A stretch of 64,000 nt of DNA from Sphingomonadales bacterium (GCA_017309275.1 JAFKLT010000033.1:1-64000), one strand, 5' to 3'. Counted from the stretch's first letter, positions 50,790 to 60,912 are shown. Numbers and translations: made by a program. The notes: a model not told the origin generated them from the sequence alone.

Positions 50790-50930
50790 TCACTCCGATG
50801 GTGTACGGCGATCCTTGCCCGAGCGGCGATCGCTCTGCCGTCTTTCCGGGCCGGTATAGTCGGGATCGTCGGCAACCCGCCGTTCCCCTGCGCGCCGGTC
50901 AGCCGGTCTGCGCGTCTTGTCATTCGCCAT
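50790..50930 (-). CDS. Small Arg-rich hypothetical protein
   Basis: 46 residues, MANDKTRRPADRRAGERRVA then a tail with repeated RR pairs (PERRQSDRRSGKDRR). GGGGGGAG precedes the ATG (50928-50930). A natively unfolded, strongly basic peptide; it may bind nucleic acid or membranes. It fills most of the gap 50729-51054; the part above 50930 has a TTGTC-N5-GACAA repeat near 50985 and no other gene. Confidence 0.65.
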   Translation of the reverse strand: MANDKTRRPADRRAGERRVADDPDYTGPERRQSDRRSGKDRRTPSE

Positions 50931-51054
50931 CTGCTCCCCCCTCCACCAAAAGGAAAACTCAAGCGACCCGCGGTCAGTTACTCACATTATTGTCAGAAAG
51001 ACAAGCCGAGGCGGCTTTGCGGCGAGAGCGGACATGAACGGACGGCACGCCCCC

Positions 51055-51480
51055 TCAATGCACCGTGTCGATCGGCGCCTCGGCCTGCGCGGCGCCTTGC
51101 GGGCGCGACAACACCCACCAGCTTCCGGCCATCAGCGCGACCGACAGCGCCTCGATGATCATCGCCTGCACGATGCCCGGATTGACGATATCGCCCATCC
51201 CCACGCCGATCAGGCGGCCGATCAACGCCGTGCCATATAGCGCCGCCGGCACCAGCAGTGCGCGCGTCCAGCCGGGCGCCAGCGCGCCGACCGCCGCGCC
51301 GCCGGCCGCGACCAGGAAAAAGGCCGACAGGTCGGCCCGCACCGTATTCGCCGCCGCGCCCTCGATCCCGATGCCGAAGGTGTCGACGAAGGTCGTCGGG
51401 TCCAGAATGCCCTGTATGCCGAGGATGGTGAAAAAGACGGCCCACAGCAGGACCGCGCCGCGCAAAACCAGATTGACCAT
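51055..51480 (-). CDS. DUF4345-family membrane protein
   Basis: 141 residues with four TM helices (about 5-25, 50-70, 75-95, 105-125). The pattern around LDPTTFVDTFGI and NTVRADLSAFF matches DUF4345 as I know it. Function unknown. Confidence 0.75.
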   Translation of the reverse strand: MVNLVLRGAVLLWAVFFTILGIQGILDPTTFVDTFGIGIEGAAANTVRADLSAFFLVAAGGAAVGALAPGWTRALLVPAALYGTALIGRLIGVGMGDIVNPGIVQAMIIEALSVALMAGSWWVLSRPQGAAQAEAPIDTVH

Positions 51481-51535
51481 ATGCCTTCTCCCCAGGTTGC
51501 AGCGGAGGCTGCTGCATCAAGGGAGAAAGTGCAAT

Positions 51536-52684
51536 CTATTCCGCAGGAAAAGTCTCTTCGATCCAGCCGCCGCCAAGCACGCGGCTCTCGTCGGCCGCGT
51601 CATAGAGGACCGCCGCCTGCCCCGGCGCGACGCCATATTCGGGCGCCGCGAACAGCAAGCGGTCGCCCGCGACATGCGCGGGCACCGGCCTGGCCATGCT
51701 GCGCACCTTCGCCAGCACCGACCGCCCTTCGACCGCACCCAGCCAGTTTGCTTCGCCCAGGCGCGCGCCGGAAACCGCCAGCGCGCGTCGGGGGCCGACG
51801 ACGACCTGCTTCTTGTCGGCATCCAGGCGGACGACATACAAAGGCTCGGCCTGACCGCCGATCTCGATCCCGCGCCGCTGGCCGACCGTGTAGTGGATCA
51901 GCCCCTTGTGGTTGCCGAGGACGTCGCCGTCGACATGGACGATCTCGCCCTGATCGTCGGCCTCGGGGCGCAGCTTCCGGACCAGCGTGGCATAATCGCC
52001 GTCGGGAACGAAGCAGATGTCCTGGCTGTCGGGTTTCCCCGCGACGCCAAGCCCCAGGTCGCGCGCGATCTCGCGCACCACGCTCTTCTCAAGTCCGCCA
52101 AGCGGAAAGCGCAGAAAGTCGAGTTGCTCCTGCGTCGTCGCGAACAGGAAATAGCTCTGATCACGGGCCGGATCGACAGCGCGGTGAAGCTCGGCACCCG
52201 CAGGCCCCATCACGCGGCGAACATAGTGGCCGGTCGCCAGGCAGTCGGCGCCCAAATCCTTCGCAAGCTGAAACAGATCGGTGAACTTCACCCCCATGTT
52301 GCACCGGACGCACGGGATCGGGGTTCGGCCCGCCAGATATTCGTCGGCGAACTGGTCGATCACCGTATCGCGAAAGCGGCTCTCATGATCATGGACATAA
52401 TGCGCGAAGCCCAGCCGGTCGGCGACCGCACGCGCATCGCGAATGTCCTGGCCCGCACAGCAGGCCCCGACGCGCTTTGCCTTCGCGCCATGATCATAGA
52501 GCTGAAGCGTCACGCCGATCACTTCGGCGCCCGACCGCGCCGCGAGCGCGGCGACCACGCTCGAGTCGACTCCGCCCGACATCGCGACGACGATTCGGCG
52601 GTCCTTCAGCGGCATCGGAAGCTGAAAGTCGACCTGCGCTGCGGTCGAAAAAGGGGAAATCGTCTCGATCATCGTCGCCGCCAT
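51536..52684 (-). CDS. mnmA: tRNA-uridine 2-sulfurtransferase
   Basis: 382 residues. MSGGVDSSV is the PP-loop for ATP; the two catalytic Cys are in [11 protein letters not shown] and DSQDICFV. MnmA thiolates U34 in tRNA for Lys, Glu and Gln. Full length. Confidence 0.95.
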   Translation of the reverse strand: MAATMIETISPFSTAAQVDFQLPMPLKDRRIVVAMSGGVDSSVVAALAARSGAEVIGVTLQLYDHGAKAKRVGACCAGQDIRDARAVADRLGFAHYVHDHESRFRDTVIDQFADEYLAGRTPIPCVRCNMGVKFTDLFQLAKDLGADCLATGHYVRRVMGPAGAELHRAVDPARDQSYFLFATTQEQLDFLRFPLGGLEKSVVREIARDLGLGVAGKPDSQDICFVPDGDYATLVRKLRPEADDQGEIVHVDGDVLGNHKGLIHYTVGQRRGIEIGGQAEPLYVVRLDADKKQVVVGPRRALAVSGARLGEANWLGAVEGRSVLAKVRSMARPVPAHVAGDRLLFAAPEYGVAPGQAAVLYDAADESRVLGGGWIEETFPAE

Positions 52685-52816
52685 CTAGGGATCGATACGC
52701 CAAAATGCCAGCTTTTCCGCGCGAAGCGTCAAGATATTGACGCCGGTTAAGCTTCGCTAACAGGTACTGAAACGGGCATTTACGGGACCTTAGGCCCTGT
52801 CGGCTAGACCGGCAGC

Positions 52817-53200
52817 ATGAACGCCAACCCGTCAAATATTCCGCAGCTTCCCGGCGCGGCCAGCCTGTCGAGCCCCGGCTTCGATATATTGCTGGCGGTA
52901 TCGGCTGCACGCCAGGCAGCGCTGCCGACGGTGCGGATGCTGAAGGCGCGGGCGACTCGCGAGGTTCATGCGACGCGCGTTAACGCGCTCAGCCATTTCC
53001 TTGCCGCTGCTCCCGCCGCGACGGAACAAACCGCCGTGCGGCCCGTTCGCTTCTTCGATCTGTCCGATGAAGCCCACGACCTGCCCGAAACTATGAATAG
53101 CCTGTTTACCAGAGGGTTTCAGTCGATGTTGAGTCCCTCCGATATAGACCCCTGGTTGTCGGTCAATCCGATCCCCCACGACGAAGACAATATGGAATGA
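52817..53200 (+). CDS. Hypothetical protein upstream of sciP
   Basis: 127 residues; Ala-rich, no family recognised. Its stop overlaps the sciP start (ATGA at 53197-53200), so they form an operon. A GTCAA-N4-TTGAC palindrome (52728-52741) and a GTTAAG...GCTAAC dyad lie upstream. Confidence 0.65.
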   Translation: MNANPSNIPQLPGAASLSSPGFDILLAVSAARQAALPTVRMLKARATREVHATRVNALSHFLAAAPAATEQTAVRPVRFFDLSDEAHDLPETMNSLFTRGFQSMLSPSDIDPWLSVNPIPHDEDNME

Positions 53201-53502
53201 ACATGATCGAGAATCAGAAAATCCGGCCCGCTCAGGTCATCGGTCCGCTCGGTGAACCGCTGACGCTCGACTCGCTGCCGCCTGCGAACACCACGCGCTG
53301 GGTCGTTCGCCGCAAGGCAGAGGTCGTCGCCGCGGTCAACGGTGGTCTCCTGACCGTCGACGAGGTCTGCGAACGCTATGGCCTGACGCTCGAGGAGTTC
53401 GCCGGCTGGCAGCGATCGATCGATCGCAGCGGAATGCCGGGGCTGCGCGTCACGCGCATCCAGCACTACCGCGACCTCTACGAGCGTCAGCAGCGCTTCT
53501 GA
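53197..53502 (+). CDS. sciP: SciP, CtrA-inhibiting helix-turn-helix protein (DUF1153)
   Basis: 101 residues. VIGPLGEPLTLDSLPPANTT then RWVVRRKAEVVAAVNGGLLT and RVTRIQHYRDLYE match SciP. In Caulobacter SciP binds and inhibits the cell-cycle regulator CtrA in G1. Two start codons are possible (53197 or 53203). A terminator follows at once. Confidence 0.92.
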   Translation: MNMIENQKIRPAQVIGPLGEPLTLDSLPPANTTRWVVRRKAEVVAAVNGGLLTVDEVCERYGLTLEEFAGWQRSIDRSGMPGLRVTRIQHYRDLYERQQRF

Positions 53503-53530
53503 TCAAGAGGACGCACCTTAGGGTCATGAA

Positions 53531-53558
53531 GAGGGCGCCTGCGGGCGCCCTCTTTTTT
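53531..53558 (+). terminator. Rho-independent terminator after sciP
   Basis: GAGGGCGCC-TGCG-GGCGCCCTC followed by TTTTTT. Confidence 0.9.
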
Positions 53559-53679
53559 GCCTGAAAGCCGCCGATTCACGCCAAAAATCCTCTTTCGTTT
53601 CAGGATTTTGACAGAAGGCGTGCAACCCTCGCGTTCATCCGGCGTTAAGTCCTGCAGTCAACTTTGGAGAAAATTCGAC

Positions 53680-53964
53680 ATGCGCAAGACGATCATTGCC
53701 CTCGCCGCCGTTTCTGCCCTCTCGCTCGGCGCCTGCCAGAGCAAGCAAGCTGACAAGGTCGAGGACCAGGCCGAAGCACAGGCCGATGCGATCGATGCCC
53801 AGGCCGACGCGATGCCTGAAGGCCCCGCGAAGGAAGCCACCGAAGCCAAGGCCGACGCAGTCGAAGCTGCCGGCGAGGAAAAGGCGAACGCGATCGACGA
53901 CAAGGGCGAGATCGCTCCGTCGGAAGTCGGCAAGGCGCCTGCAACGGACCCCGCCAAGAAATAA
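53680..53964 (+). CDS. Small Ala/Asp-rich lipoprotein
   Basis: 94 residues from the ATG at 53680 (GGAG upstream). LSLGAC is a lipobox, so the mature protein is lipid-anchored. It carries heptad-like repeats of AEAQADAIDAQAD type that would form an alpha-helical coiled coil, as in other small periplasmic lipoproteins. TTGACA (53608-53613) is a -35 candidate. Confidence 0.78.
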   Translation: MRKTIIALAAVSALSLGACQSKQADKVEDQAEAQADAIDAQADAMPEGPAKEATEAKADAVEAAGEEKANAIDDKGEIAPSEVGKAPATDPAKK

Positions 53965-53985
53965 CCCATTCCCGGGTCGCGGAAA

Positions 53986-54015
53986 GGGCGCCGGAGCCAG
54001 TCTCCGGCGCCCTTT
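53986..54015 (+). terminator. Rho-independent terminator after the lipoprotein gene
   Basis: GGGCGCCGGAG-CCAGT-CTCCGGCGCCC followed by TTT. Confidence 0.85.
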
Positions 54016-54210
54016 CTCATGTCCTCCCGTTTCGCGACAACACGGCGCGCCACGGGAATTTTCCATTTTTGTGATCCATGTCACCGCGACGTCATGACGC
54101 CGCGTCTAGAGAGAGGTCGTGGGGAAGCGCTATTTCGCAGCCTTGCACTCTCCCGCCGCGGTTAGCGACCCGCCGCGGCGGGGGAGACCAGGTCAAGCGC
54201 CCGGGCGCCC

Positions 54211-54825
54211 CTACGCTCCCAATTGATCGAGCACATCCTGTACGCCGCGCGCGTCCTGATCGGCACGTAGCGCCGCGATCGCGGTCTCCACATCCAGGCA
54301 ATATTCGGCGACCCCGGCGCTCTCGCTCTTCCACGTCCCGCCGAGCGCATGCACCAGCCCCACCGCGGCGCGATTCTCCGACAAGGTATGTACGTCCAGC
54401 CCGGTGACCCCTTCGGCGCGGCAATCGACCAGCAATGCGGCGGTCATCATCCGCGCCAGCCCCTTTCCATGGAAGGCATCGAGGACCGCAACCGAATATT
54501 CGCCGACGCGGCCATCGTGGACGTGCCGAACCGCGTGCACTGCGCCGATCGCCGGCCAGCCGGGGCATTCGGTGCAAATCGCGCCCCACGCAATGTGATC
54601 ATGTCCGTCGACGTCGGCCAGCCGGTGCACCACCGCGTCGGGAAGCGCGGGCGCGGGGGAAAAGAAGCGCAGATAGCGCGCCTCGGCCGATAGCTTTGCG
54701 ATCCCCTCTCGAATCCGCTCTTCGTCGTCGGGCGTAATCGTGCGCAGGCACACGCGCGTGCCGTCGGCGAGCGCGCTATGTATGATGATGCCGTCGAGCG
54801 GCCTGGCGCAGGCGCTGACCATCAT
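54211..54825 (-). CDS. GNAT-family N-acetyltransferase
   Basis: 204 residues. VAVLDAFHGKGLARMMTAAL is the acetyl-CoA binding loop. Substrate unknown. ATG at 54823-54825 has AGGGG five bases upstream; a second ATG follows directly. Confidence 0.82.
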   Translation of the reverse strand: MMVSACARPLDGIIIHSALADGTRVCLRTITPDDEERIREGIAKLSAEARYLRFFSPAPALPDAVVHRLADVDGHDHIAWGAICTECPGWPAIGAVHAVRHVHDGRVGEYSVAVLDAFHGKGLARMMTAALLVDCRAEGVTGLDVHTLSENRAAVGLVHALGGTWKSESAGVAEYCLDVETAIAALRADQDARGVQDVLDQLGA

Positions 54826-55024
54826 TGCATCCCCTATCCGGCGGTCGTTCGCGAAGCTAACCTGCCGCCGTACGACTCGCAACCGTGCCGAAACCACCAG
54901 CGCAGCCCGCCACTCCACCACCAATGCCGGGATCATCATCGCGATGCGGGTGAGGCATCTTGATACGCCGCATATTTTTTTCCGATGCGACGGATTAAAG
55001 GGAGGCTCAGCGCGTAAATATCAT

Positions 55025-55543
55025 ATGAGCGCGAATCCATCCCGCGTCGTCGACCTGCTGCCTGCGCTCACGCGCTACGCACGCCGGCTGACGCGCGATG
55101 ATGACGAGGCCGCCGACCTGGTCCAGGAAGCGCTGGTATCGGCCTATGCCAACGCCAACCAGTATCAGCCGGGGCGCTCGCTTCGCATCTGGATTTTCGC
55201 GATCCTTCACAATGCCTTCGTCAGCCGCGTTCGACATGATGCGGTGCGCAAACGCTATGGAGCGGAGGCCGAAACACCCGTCGCGCTGCCGTCGCCGCAG
55301 GAACAATCGGTCCGGCTGCGCGAGGTTGCCGAAGCGCTCGACCTGTTGCCCCCGGATCAGCAACAGGTGCTCCACCTCGTCGCCGTGGAGGGGCTTTCCT
55401 ATCAGGAGGCGGCCGACGCGATCGGCGTTCCCATCGGGACTTTGGTGTCGCGCCTGTCGCGTGCGCGGGCCCGTCTGCGCGCGATCGAGAGTGGCGACGC
55501 CGACGATCACGCACATTTGCCGCTTCGCATCGTGGAGAATTGA
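55025..55543 (+). CDS. ECF-family RNA polymerase sigma factor
   Basis: 172 residues. Sigma region 2 (RRLTRDDDEAADLVQEALVS) and region 4 (LPPDQQQVLHLVAVEGLSYQ then EAADAIGVPIGT). It stands two bases before a membrane anti-sigma gene, so it is probably kept inactive by it. The signal is unknown. ATG 55025 has a GGGAGG, though distant (about 18 bases). Confidence 0.9.
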   Translation: MSANPSRVVDLLPALTRYARRLTRDDDEAADLVQEALVSAYANANQYQPGRSLRIWIFAILHNAFVSRVRHDAVRKRYGAEAETPVALPSPQEQSVRLREVAEALDLLPPDQQQVLHLVAVEGLSYQEAADAIGVPIGTLVSRLSRARARLRAIESGDADDHAHLPLRIVEN

Positions 55544-55546
55544 GCC

Positions 55547-56317
55547 ATGCAACAGGTCACGATCACCGAATGCGATCTTCAGGCCTATGTCGACGACCAG
55601 CTCGACCCCGCCGGGCGGCTGGAGGTTGCCGACTATCTGGTTCGTCATCCCGACGTCGCGGCGCGTGTGCTGGAGGATCTGGGCTTTCGCGACGCGATGC
55701 GCACGCTTGCGGGGGAGAGCGAAACCGCGATCCCGACCGCCGCGATCGACCAGGCACGGCGGCTCGATGCCGTATTGGGACGCAAGCGCGCGATCGAGCG
55801 GCTGGGACGCGCAACACCGCTCGCCGCGGCGCTCGCCGTTATGAGCATCACCGCTGCGACCTGGCAGTTTGCCGACTTTTCCTCACGCGCGCGCGCTGCG
55901 GTTCCGGCGCTGGTCAAGGAAGCGCTGATGTCGCAAAAGACCGCGCAGATTCGCGCCCATATGGCGTCGCAGCCCGAAACGACCCATTTCGACGCCAGGG
56001 CGGTACGCACCGCGACGCACATCGACATCCCCGACCTGCCCGCCGACTGGCGCATCCTCGACGCACAGCTCTTTCCCTCGGACTATGGGCCCAGTCTCCA
56101 GATGGTGATCGACACCGGCGGCGACGAGCCGGTGTCGCTGTTCGCCGCGCGCACCACCGCCGATTTTCCCGAAGACCCGCAGACGAAGGTCATCGGCGGG
56201 CAAGCGGTCGGATATTGGTCGCACGAAGGCAATGTCTATGCACTGACGGGCGACCAATCGGCGGACCGCATCGCCGAACATGCCGAAGATCTCGCGAATG
56301 GTCAGGACGGCAGCTAG
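55547..56317 (+). CDS. Transmembrane anti-sigma factor
   Basis: 256 residues. A cytoplasmic N-terminal domain with CDLQAYVDDQLDPAGRLEVA (anti-sigma-like helix, no zinc HxxxCxxC) is followed by one TM segment (about 92-107) and a periplasmic part of about 145 residues. It probably holds the adjacent sigma factor until a periplasmic signal acts. Confidence 0.82.
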   Translation: MQQVTITECDLQAYVDDQLDPAGRLEVADYLVRHPDVAARVLEDLGFRDAMRTLAGESETAIPTAAIDQARRLDAVLGRKRAIERLGRATPLAAALAVMSITAATWQFADFSSRARAAVPALVKEALMSQKTAQIRAHMASQPETTHFDARAVRTATHIDIPDLPADWRILDAQLFPSDYGPSLQMVIDTGGDEPVSLFAARTTADFPEDPQTKVIGGQAVGYWSHEGNVYALTGDQSADRIAEHAEDLANGQDGS

Positions 56318-56363
56318 ATGATCCGCGCCATTCGACAGTCCGCCACGCCATTCCGGGGAACCG

Positions 56364-57047
56364 ATGGATAGACGCGAAACCCGGGTCGCGGCGTCCTGCA
56401 ACGGCGTGGCGAAGGAGCTGCTCTGCGTCCGCGAGCTGCCGGGCGGAGACCTGTTGATCCTGCTCCGCAACACCGAATATCCGATCCAGATCGGCGGAAA
56501 GGCCCGCCAGGTCGTCGAACAGCGCTATTCGATCCACCGCGATGCCAAGGCGCAGCAGGTAGTGATCAAGCATTCGCTCCGCATCGCCGGCGGACGGATC
56601 GTCACCATCGCCAGCTTTGCCGACGCAATGGGGGATGCACGGGCTTGGCCCGTCTTCTCGCGCCTTGCCCCGGACCTGCGGTCCGATCGCTTCGACCTCA
56701 AGGCCCCGGCGTCCCTCAACACGCTCGACATGGGCGATTACGACCCCCGCATGCAAAGCCTTTGCTATGCGGTCGTCGCCCATCGACGCCAGGCGCTGTC
56801 TCCCGCCGCGGACACCCTGCCGATCGCGCTGGCGCGCCTGTCCTTTCGCGAGTTCGATATTTCGGTCGTCGCGCGCATCCTGCCCCAGCCGACGACCGAC
56901 GGGGCGCTGATGCATCATCGCGCGCAAGCACCGATGGCGGGAGCGACGAACGAAGCCATGAGCGAAGCCGAGCTCGCCCAACATCTCGATGCCGCGCTCC
57001 GCCAGCTTATCGCCGTTCCCGCGCCGCGCGAGCAGGCGGCGGAATAG
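56364..57047 (+). CDS. Hypothetical protein
   Basis: 227 residues, no signal or TM segments, no family recognised. Follows the anti-sigma gene by 46 bases and may be in its operon. Contains YSIHRDAKAQQVVIKHSLRI, an all-beta pattern at the N-terminal half. Confidence 0.6.
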   Translation: MDRRETRVAASCNGVAKELLCVRELPGGDLLILLRNTEYPIQIGGKARQVVEQRYSIHRDAKAQQVVIKHSLRIAGGRIVTIASFADAMGDARAWPVFSRLAPDLRSDRFDLKAPASLNTLDMGDYDPRMQSLCYAVVAHRRQALSPAADTLPIALARLSFREFDISVVARILPQPTTDGALMHHRAQAPMAGATNEAMSEAELAQHLDAALRQLIAVPAPREQAAE

Positions 57048-57082
57048 GCCTCGCCCTCAAACCGCCTCGACAGCGACGCGTG

Positions 57083-58906
57083 TCAGGCATCGTCCCCCAT
57101 CCGCAGCGCGGCGATGAACGCCTCCTGCGGAATATTGACGTTGCCATATTCGCGCATCCGCTTTTTGCCTTCCTTCTGCTTTTCCAGCAGCTTCTTCTTG
57201 CGGGTCGCGTCGCCGCCATAGCATTTGGCGGTCACGTCCTTGCGCAGCGCGGCGATGGTTTCGCGGGCGATCACCTTGCCGCCGATCGCGGCCTGGATCG
57301 GAATCTTGAACATGTGGCGCGGGATCAGGTCCTTCAGCCGCTCGCACATGCCGCGACCCCGGCTTTCGGCGCTGCCGCGGTGAACGATCATGCTCAGCGC
57401 GTCGACCGGCTCGTTGTTGACGAGGATGCTCATCTTGACCAGGTCGCCGGGCCGGTGGCCGATCTGGTGATAGTCGAACGAGGCATAACCGCGGCTGATG
57501 CTCTTCAGCCGGTCATAGAAATCGAACACCACCTCGTTGAGCGGCAGGTCATAGGTGATCTGCGCACGGCCGCCGACATAGGTCAGATTCTTCTGAATGC
57601 CGCGACGGTCCTGGCACAGCTTCAGGATCGGGCCCAGATAATCGTCGGGCACGTAAATGACCGCCTCGATCCACGGTTCCTCGATCTCGTCGATCCGGTT
57701 CGGGTCGGGCATGTCGGCGGGGTTGTGGAGTTCGATCTCCTTCGCCGCCTCATTCTTGGTGTGGCCCAGCTTCAGCTTGTAGACCACCGATGGCGCGGTC
57801 GTGATCAGGTCCAGGTCATATTCGCGCGTCAGCCGCTCCTGGATGATTTCCAGGTGCAACAGGCCAAGGAAGCCGCAGCGAAAGCCAAAGCCCAGCGCCG
57901 CCGAACTCTCCATCTCGAAGCTGAAGCTCGCGTCGTTCAGGCGCAGCTTCTGGATGCTCTCGCGCAATTTCTCGAAGTCGTTGGCGTCGGTCGGAAACAG
58001 GCCGCAGAACACGACCGGCTGGACTTCCTTGAACCCCGGCAGCGGCGCGGCGGCGGGCTTTTTCGCGTCCGTCACCGTGTCGCCGACGCGCGCCTGCGCG
58101 ACGTCCTTGATCTGCGCGGTGATGAAGCCGATCTCGCCCGGACCGATTTCGGTGAGTTCCTCGCGCTTCGGCGTGAAACAACCGACGCGATCGATCAGGT
58201 GGGTGGTGCCCGCCTGCATGAACTTGATCTGCTGCCCCTTCTTGAGCACGCCGTCGACGACGCGGACAAGGATGACGACGCCCAGATAGGGGTCGTACCA
58301 GCTATCGACCAGCATCGCGACCAGCGGCGCCGATGCATCGCCCTTCGGCGGCGGAATCTTGGTGACGATGGCTTCCAGCGCTTCCTCGATACCGATGCCG
58401 GCCTTCGCCGATGCAAGAACGGCATCGTCCGCGGGCAGGCCGATGATATCCTCGATCTCGGCCTTCACCTTGTCGACATCGGCCGCCGGCAGGTCGATCT
58501 TGTTGATCACGGGCACGATCTCATGGTCATGCTCGATCGACTGATAGACGTTGGCCAGCGTCTGCGCCTCCACGCCCTGCGCCGCGTCGACGACCAGCAG
58601 CGCGCCCTCGCAAGCCGCCAAGCTGCGCGACACTTCATAGGCGAAGTCGACGTGCCCGGGCGTGTCCATCAGGTTGAGTTCGTACGTCTCACCGTCCTTG
58701 GCGGTATATTTGAGGCGCACCGTCTGCGCCTTGATCGTGATCCCGCGCTCCTTCTCGATGTCCATATTATCAAGGACTTGTGCGGACATCTCGCGCGCGG
58801 TCAGTCCCCCGGTGAACTGGATCAGCCGGTCCGCCAGCGTCGACTTGCCATGGTCGATATGCGCGATGATCGAAAAGTTACGGATATGCGAGAGAGGAGT
58901 TGTCAT
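57083..58906 (-). CDS. lepA: Elongation factor 4
   Basis: 607 residues. The GTPase G1 loop [17 protein letters not shown] and NKIDLPAAD are complete, with the C-terminal LepA domain ([20 protein letters not shown]). LepA back-translocates stalled ribosomes and helps 30S biogenesis. Full length. Confidence 0.96.
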   Translation of the reverse strand: MTTPLSHIRNFSIIAHIDHGKSTLADRLIQFTGGLTAREMSAQVLDNMDIEKERGITIKAQTVRLKYTAKDGETYELNLMDTPGHVDFAYEVSRSLAACEGALLVVDAAQGVEAQTLANVYQSIEHDHEIVPVINKIDLPAADVDKVKAEIEDIIGLPADDAVLASAKAGIGIEEALEAIVTKIPPPKGDASAPLVAMLVDSWYDPYLGVVILVRVVDGVLKKGQQIKFMQAGTTHLIDRVGCFTPKREELTEIGPGEIGFITAQIKDVAQARVGDTVTDAKKPAAAPLPGFKEVQPVVFCGLFPTDANDFEKLRESIQKLRLNDASFSFEMESSAALGFGFRCGFLGLLHLEIIQERLTREYDLDLITTAPSVVYKLKLGHTKNEAAKEIELHNPADMPDPNRIDEIEEPWIEAVIYVPDDYLGPILKLCQDRRGIQKNLTYVGGRAQITYDLPLNEVVFDFYDRLKSISRGYASFDYHQIGHRPGDLVKMSILVNNEPVDALSMIVHRGSAESRGRGMCERLKDLIPRHMFKIPIQAAIGGKVIARETIAALRKDVTAKCYGGDATRKKKLLEKQKEGKKRMREYGNVNIPQEAFIAALRMGDDA

Positions 58907-59074
58907 GCCGCGCGCGTTAGCAGCGGAAATGCGCGCTGTCAGCAGCCGAAGCTAAACAGCGGTCTGGCGCGCGCGGTAACGCCTCACCGCGATCGCCGGC
59001 CCGCCGTTCGTCGAAGCGCGATTGCCGACGCCGCCGCGCACGCTAGCGTCATGCCGGCAACAGGGAGAGCCATC

Positions 59075-60028
59075 ATGCACCGCGCCTTTACCGCCCTTCT
59101 TCTGACCGCGCTGACATGCACGGCACCCGCATCCGCGCAGACGCTGCTGGTCGGGAACAAGGGCGAGGATACGCTCAGCCTCATCGCGCTCGCCTCTGGA
59201 CAGGAACTCGCGCGGCTTCCGACCGGCAAGATGCCGCACGAAATCGCGATTTCGCCGGACGGCAAACAGGCGGCGGTCGTCGCCTATGGCGCGACGACGA
59301 TCGACATCGTCGACATCGCGAAGCGGACGAAGATCCGGACCATCGACCTCAGCCCGAACCAGCGTCCGCACGGGCTCCTGTGGCTTTCCGACGGACGGCT
59401 CGTCGCGACGACCGAGGCGAGCCAGTCGGTCGCGATCGTCGCCCCTGACGGAACGCTGACCTCGATCGCGACCGGACAACAGGGATCGCACATGGTGGTG
59501 GTCGCACCCGACAACCGCACCGCCTATGTCGCCAATATCGCGTCCGGAACGGTCAGCGTGCTCGACCTTCGGGACGCGAAAAAGCTTCGCGACCTTCCCG
59601 TCGGCGGCAAGCCCGAGGGGCTGTCGCTGACCCGCGGCGGACGCGAATTGTGGGTGGGCGACCTGTCGGCTCCGCGCGTGTCGATATGGGATACCGCAAA
59701 GGGTGAGAAGATCGCCGAACAGACGGTCGATCCCGTCGCGATCCGCGTGCTGACAAGCCCCGACGGCAAATGGGTCGCGACCAGCAATATCGGCGCCGGA
59801 TCGATCAGCCTGTTCGACGCCGAAACGCGGGCACTGGTGAAGACGATCCAGGTGTCAGAAGGCGATGCGGCGCGGCAGGTGACGCTGCTGTGGGGCCTCG
59901 ACGGCAAGCGTATCTATGCGGCCGAGACCGGCGTCGACAAGGTAGCGGAAATCGACGTCGCGAGCGGCAAAGTGCTGCGCCGGATCGCGGCGGGCAAAAA
60001 TGGCGACGGGCTGGCGATCGCACCGTAG
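59075..60028 (+). CDS. Secreted beta-propeller protein (YncE-like)
   Basis: 317 residues. Signal peptide ending ASAQ, then seven repeats of the YVTN/NHL-like type (e.g. PHEIAISPDGKQAAVVAYGA, GTVSVLDLRDAKK). Probably a periplasmic binding propeller; ligand unknown. GGGAG precedes the ATG at 59075. Confidence 0.83.
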   Translation: MHRAFTALLLTALTCTAPASAQTLLVGNKGEDTLSLIALASGQELARLPTGKMPHEIAISPDGKQAAVVAYGATTIDIVDIAKRTKIRTIDLSPNQRPHGLLWLSDGRLVATTEASQSVAIVAPDGTLTSIATGQQGSHMVVVAPDNRTAYVANIASGTVSVLDLRDAKKLRDLPVGGKPEGLSLTRGGRELWVGDLSAPRVSIWDTAKGEKIAEQTVDPVAIRVLTSPDGKWVATSNIGAGSISLFDAETRALVKTIQVSEGDAARQVTLLWGLDGKRIYAAETGVDKVAEIDVASGKVLRRIAAGKNGDGLAIAP

Positions 60029-60054
60029 CGGGCTTTTGACTGCCCATCTTCCGC

Positions 60055-60081
60055 GTCACCCCGGACCTCATCCGGGGTCCG
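60055..60081. repeat. REP palindrome
   Basis: GTCACCCCGGACCTCATCCG...GTCCG, the family of 42714-42740, between convergent genes. Confidence 0.75.
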
Positions 60082-60090
60082 CCTTCCTCG

Positions 60091-60867
60091 TCAGCCGAAG
60101 TCCCCGACGAGCCACAGCGACAGCCCTGCCGGCGGCTCGCTCGGCGGCGCATCGACAACATGCCGCGCCGCATCGGCCCGCGCGCGGTCCAGGATCGTGG
60201 CGGGGACGCTCGCTGCATGAAATATCCGGTCGGCCTCGCCCAACAGACGCGCCGCGCGAAGCGTCAGATCGTCGGGATCGGCGCTCGTCACGCGAATAAT
60301 GTGGAGACCGCCGGGCGCAGCACGCTCGTCGCCCGCCAGCCACGCATCGACCTTGTCCGCCGCCTCGGCGTTGAGCGGATCGAGCGCTCCGCCGCTCGCC
60401 AGCGCGCCGTCGATCGCGCGGCGACGGTCGGCGGCGGCGGGCCAGCGCGCCTTCATCGCCTCGCGCGCCGCATATAGTGCCGACGCCAGCGCACCCAATC
60501 GTGCCGGCAGCATAACCTCGACACGCTGCCGCACCGCCTTGGCCAGTCCGGCTGACGCACCGCCGGTCCCGATCGCGATGGTGACCGGCGCGCGGTCGAC
60601 GATGGCGGGCGTGGTGAAATCGCAAAGATCGGGCCGATCGACGACATTGACGAGCAGCCCGCGCGCACGAAGCGCCGTCGCCGCGGCCTGCGCCGCGTCC
60701 TCATCGTCCAGTGCGACGAAAGCGATCGTAGCGCCCTCTTCCCAGGCCGGAACGATGCGCCCGCCCGCACGGACGATCAGCCGCGCCTTGGCATCGGCAG
60801 CCTCCCCCTCCCCGACCAGCACAACCGTACGGCCGGACAGGTTCAGAAAGATGGGAAGCTGCTGCAT
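60091..60867 (-). CDS. Precorrin-2 dehydrogenase/sirohydrochlorin ferrochelatase with vestigial methyltransferase tail
   Basis: 258 residues. The N-terminal part (LPIFLNLSGRTVVLVGEGEA, then IGTGGASAGLAKAVRQRVEV) is the CysG-B/Met8p module that oxidises precorrin-2 and inserts iron to make siroheme. After about residue 190 the chain reads GLHIIRVTSADPDDLTLRAA then RLLGEADRIFHAASVPATIL, the opening of a uroporphyrinogen III methyltransferase domain, but it stops after about 55 residues and lacks the rest of the domain. Thus the methylation step must come from another gene. Confidence 0.85.
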   Translation of the reverse strand: MQQLPIFLNLSGRTVVLVGEGEAADAKARLIVRAGGRIVPAWEEGATIAFVALDDEDAAQAAATALRARGLLVNVVDRPDLCDFTTPAIVDRAPVTIAIGTGGASAGLAKAVRQRVEVMLPARLGALASALYAAREAMKARWPAAADRRRAIDGALASGGALDPLNAEAADKVDAWLAGDERAAPGGLHIIRVTSADPDDLTLRAARLLGEADRIFHAASVPATILDRARADAARHVVDAPPSEPPAGLSLWLVGDFG

Positions 60868-60881
60868 GGGCGATCCATAGC

Positions 60882-60906
60882 AAACCCCTCCCCCATCGGG
60901 GAGGGG
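60882..60906 (-). terminator. Terminator after lysA
   Basis: Minus strand CCCCTCCCC-GATG-GGGGAGGGG then TTT, seven bases after the lysA stop. Transcription of the CysG-type gene probably starts anew. Confidence 0.7.
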
Positions 60907-60912
60907 GGTGGG

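Noticed and set aside
52737-52763. Sigma-70 promoter before the sciP operon
   Set aside because: TTGACG is present but no -10 box lies at suitable spacing.
56645-60028. Very long open frame (over 1,100 codons) on the plus strand
   Set aside because: It runs antisense through all of lepA; only the last 318 codons (from 59075) have a signal peptide and propeller repeats. High GC keeps antisense frames open.
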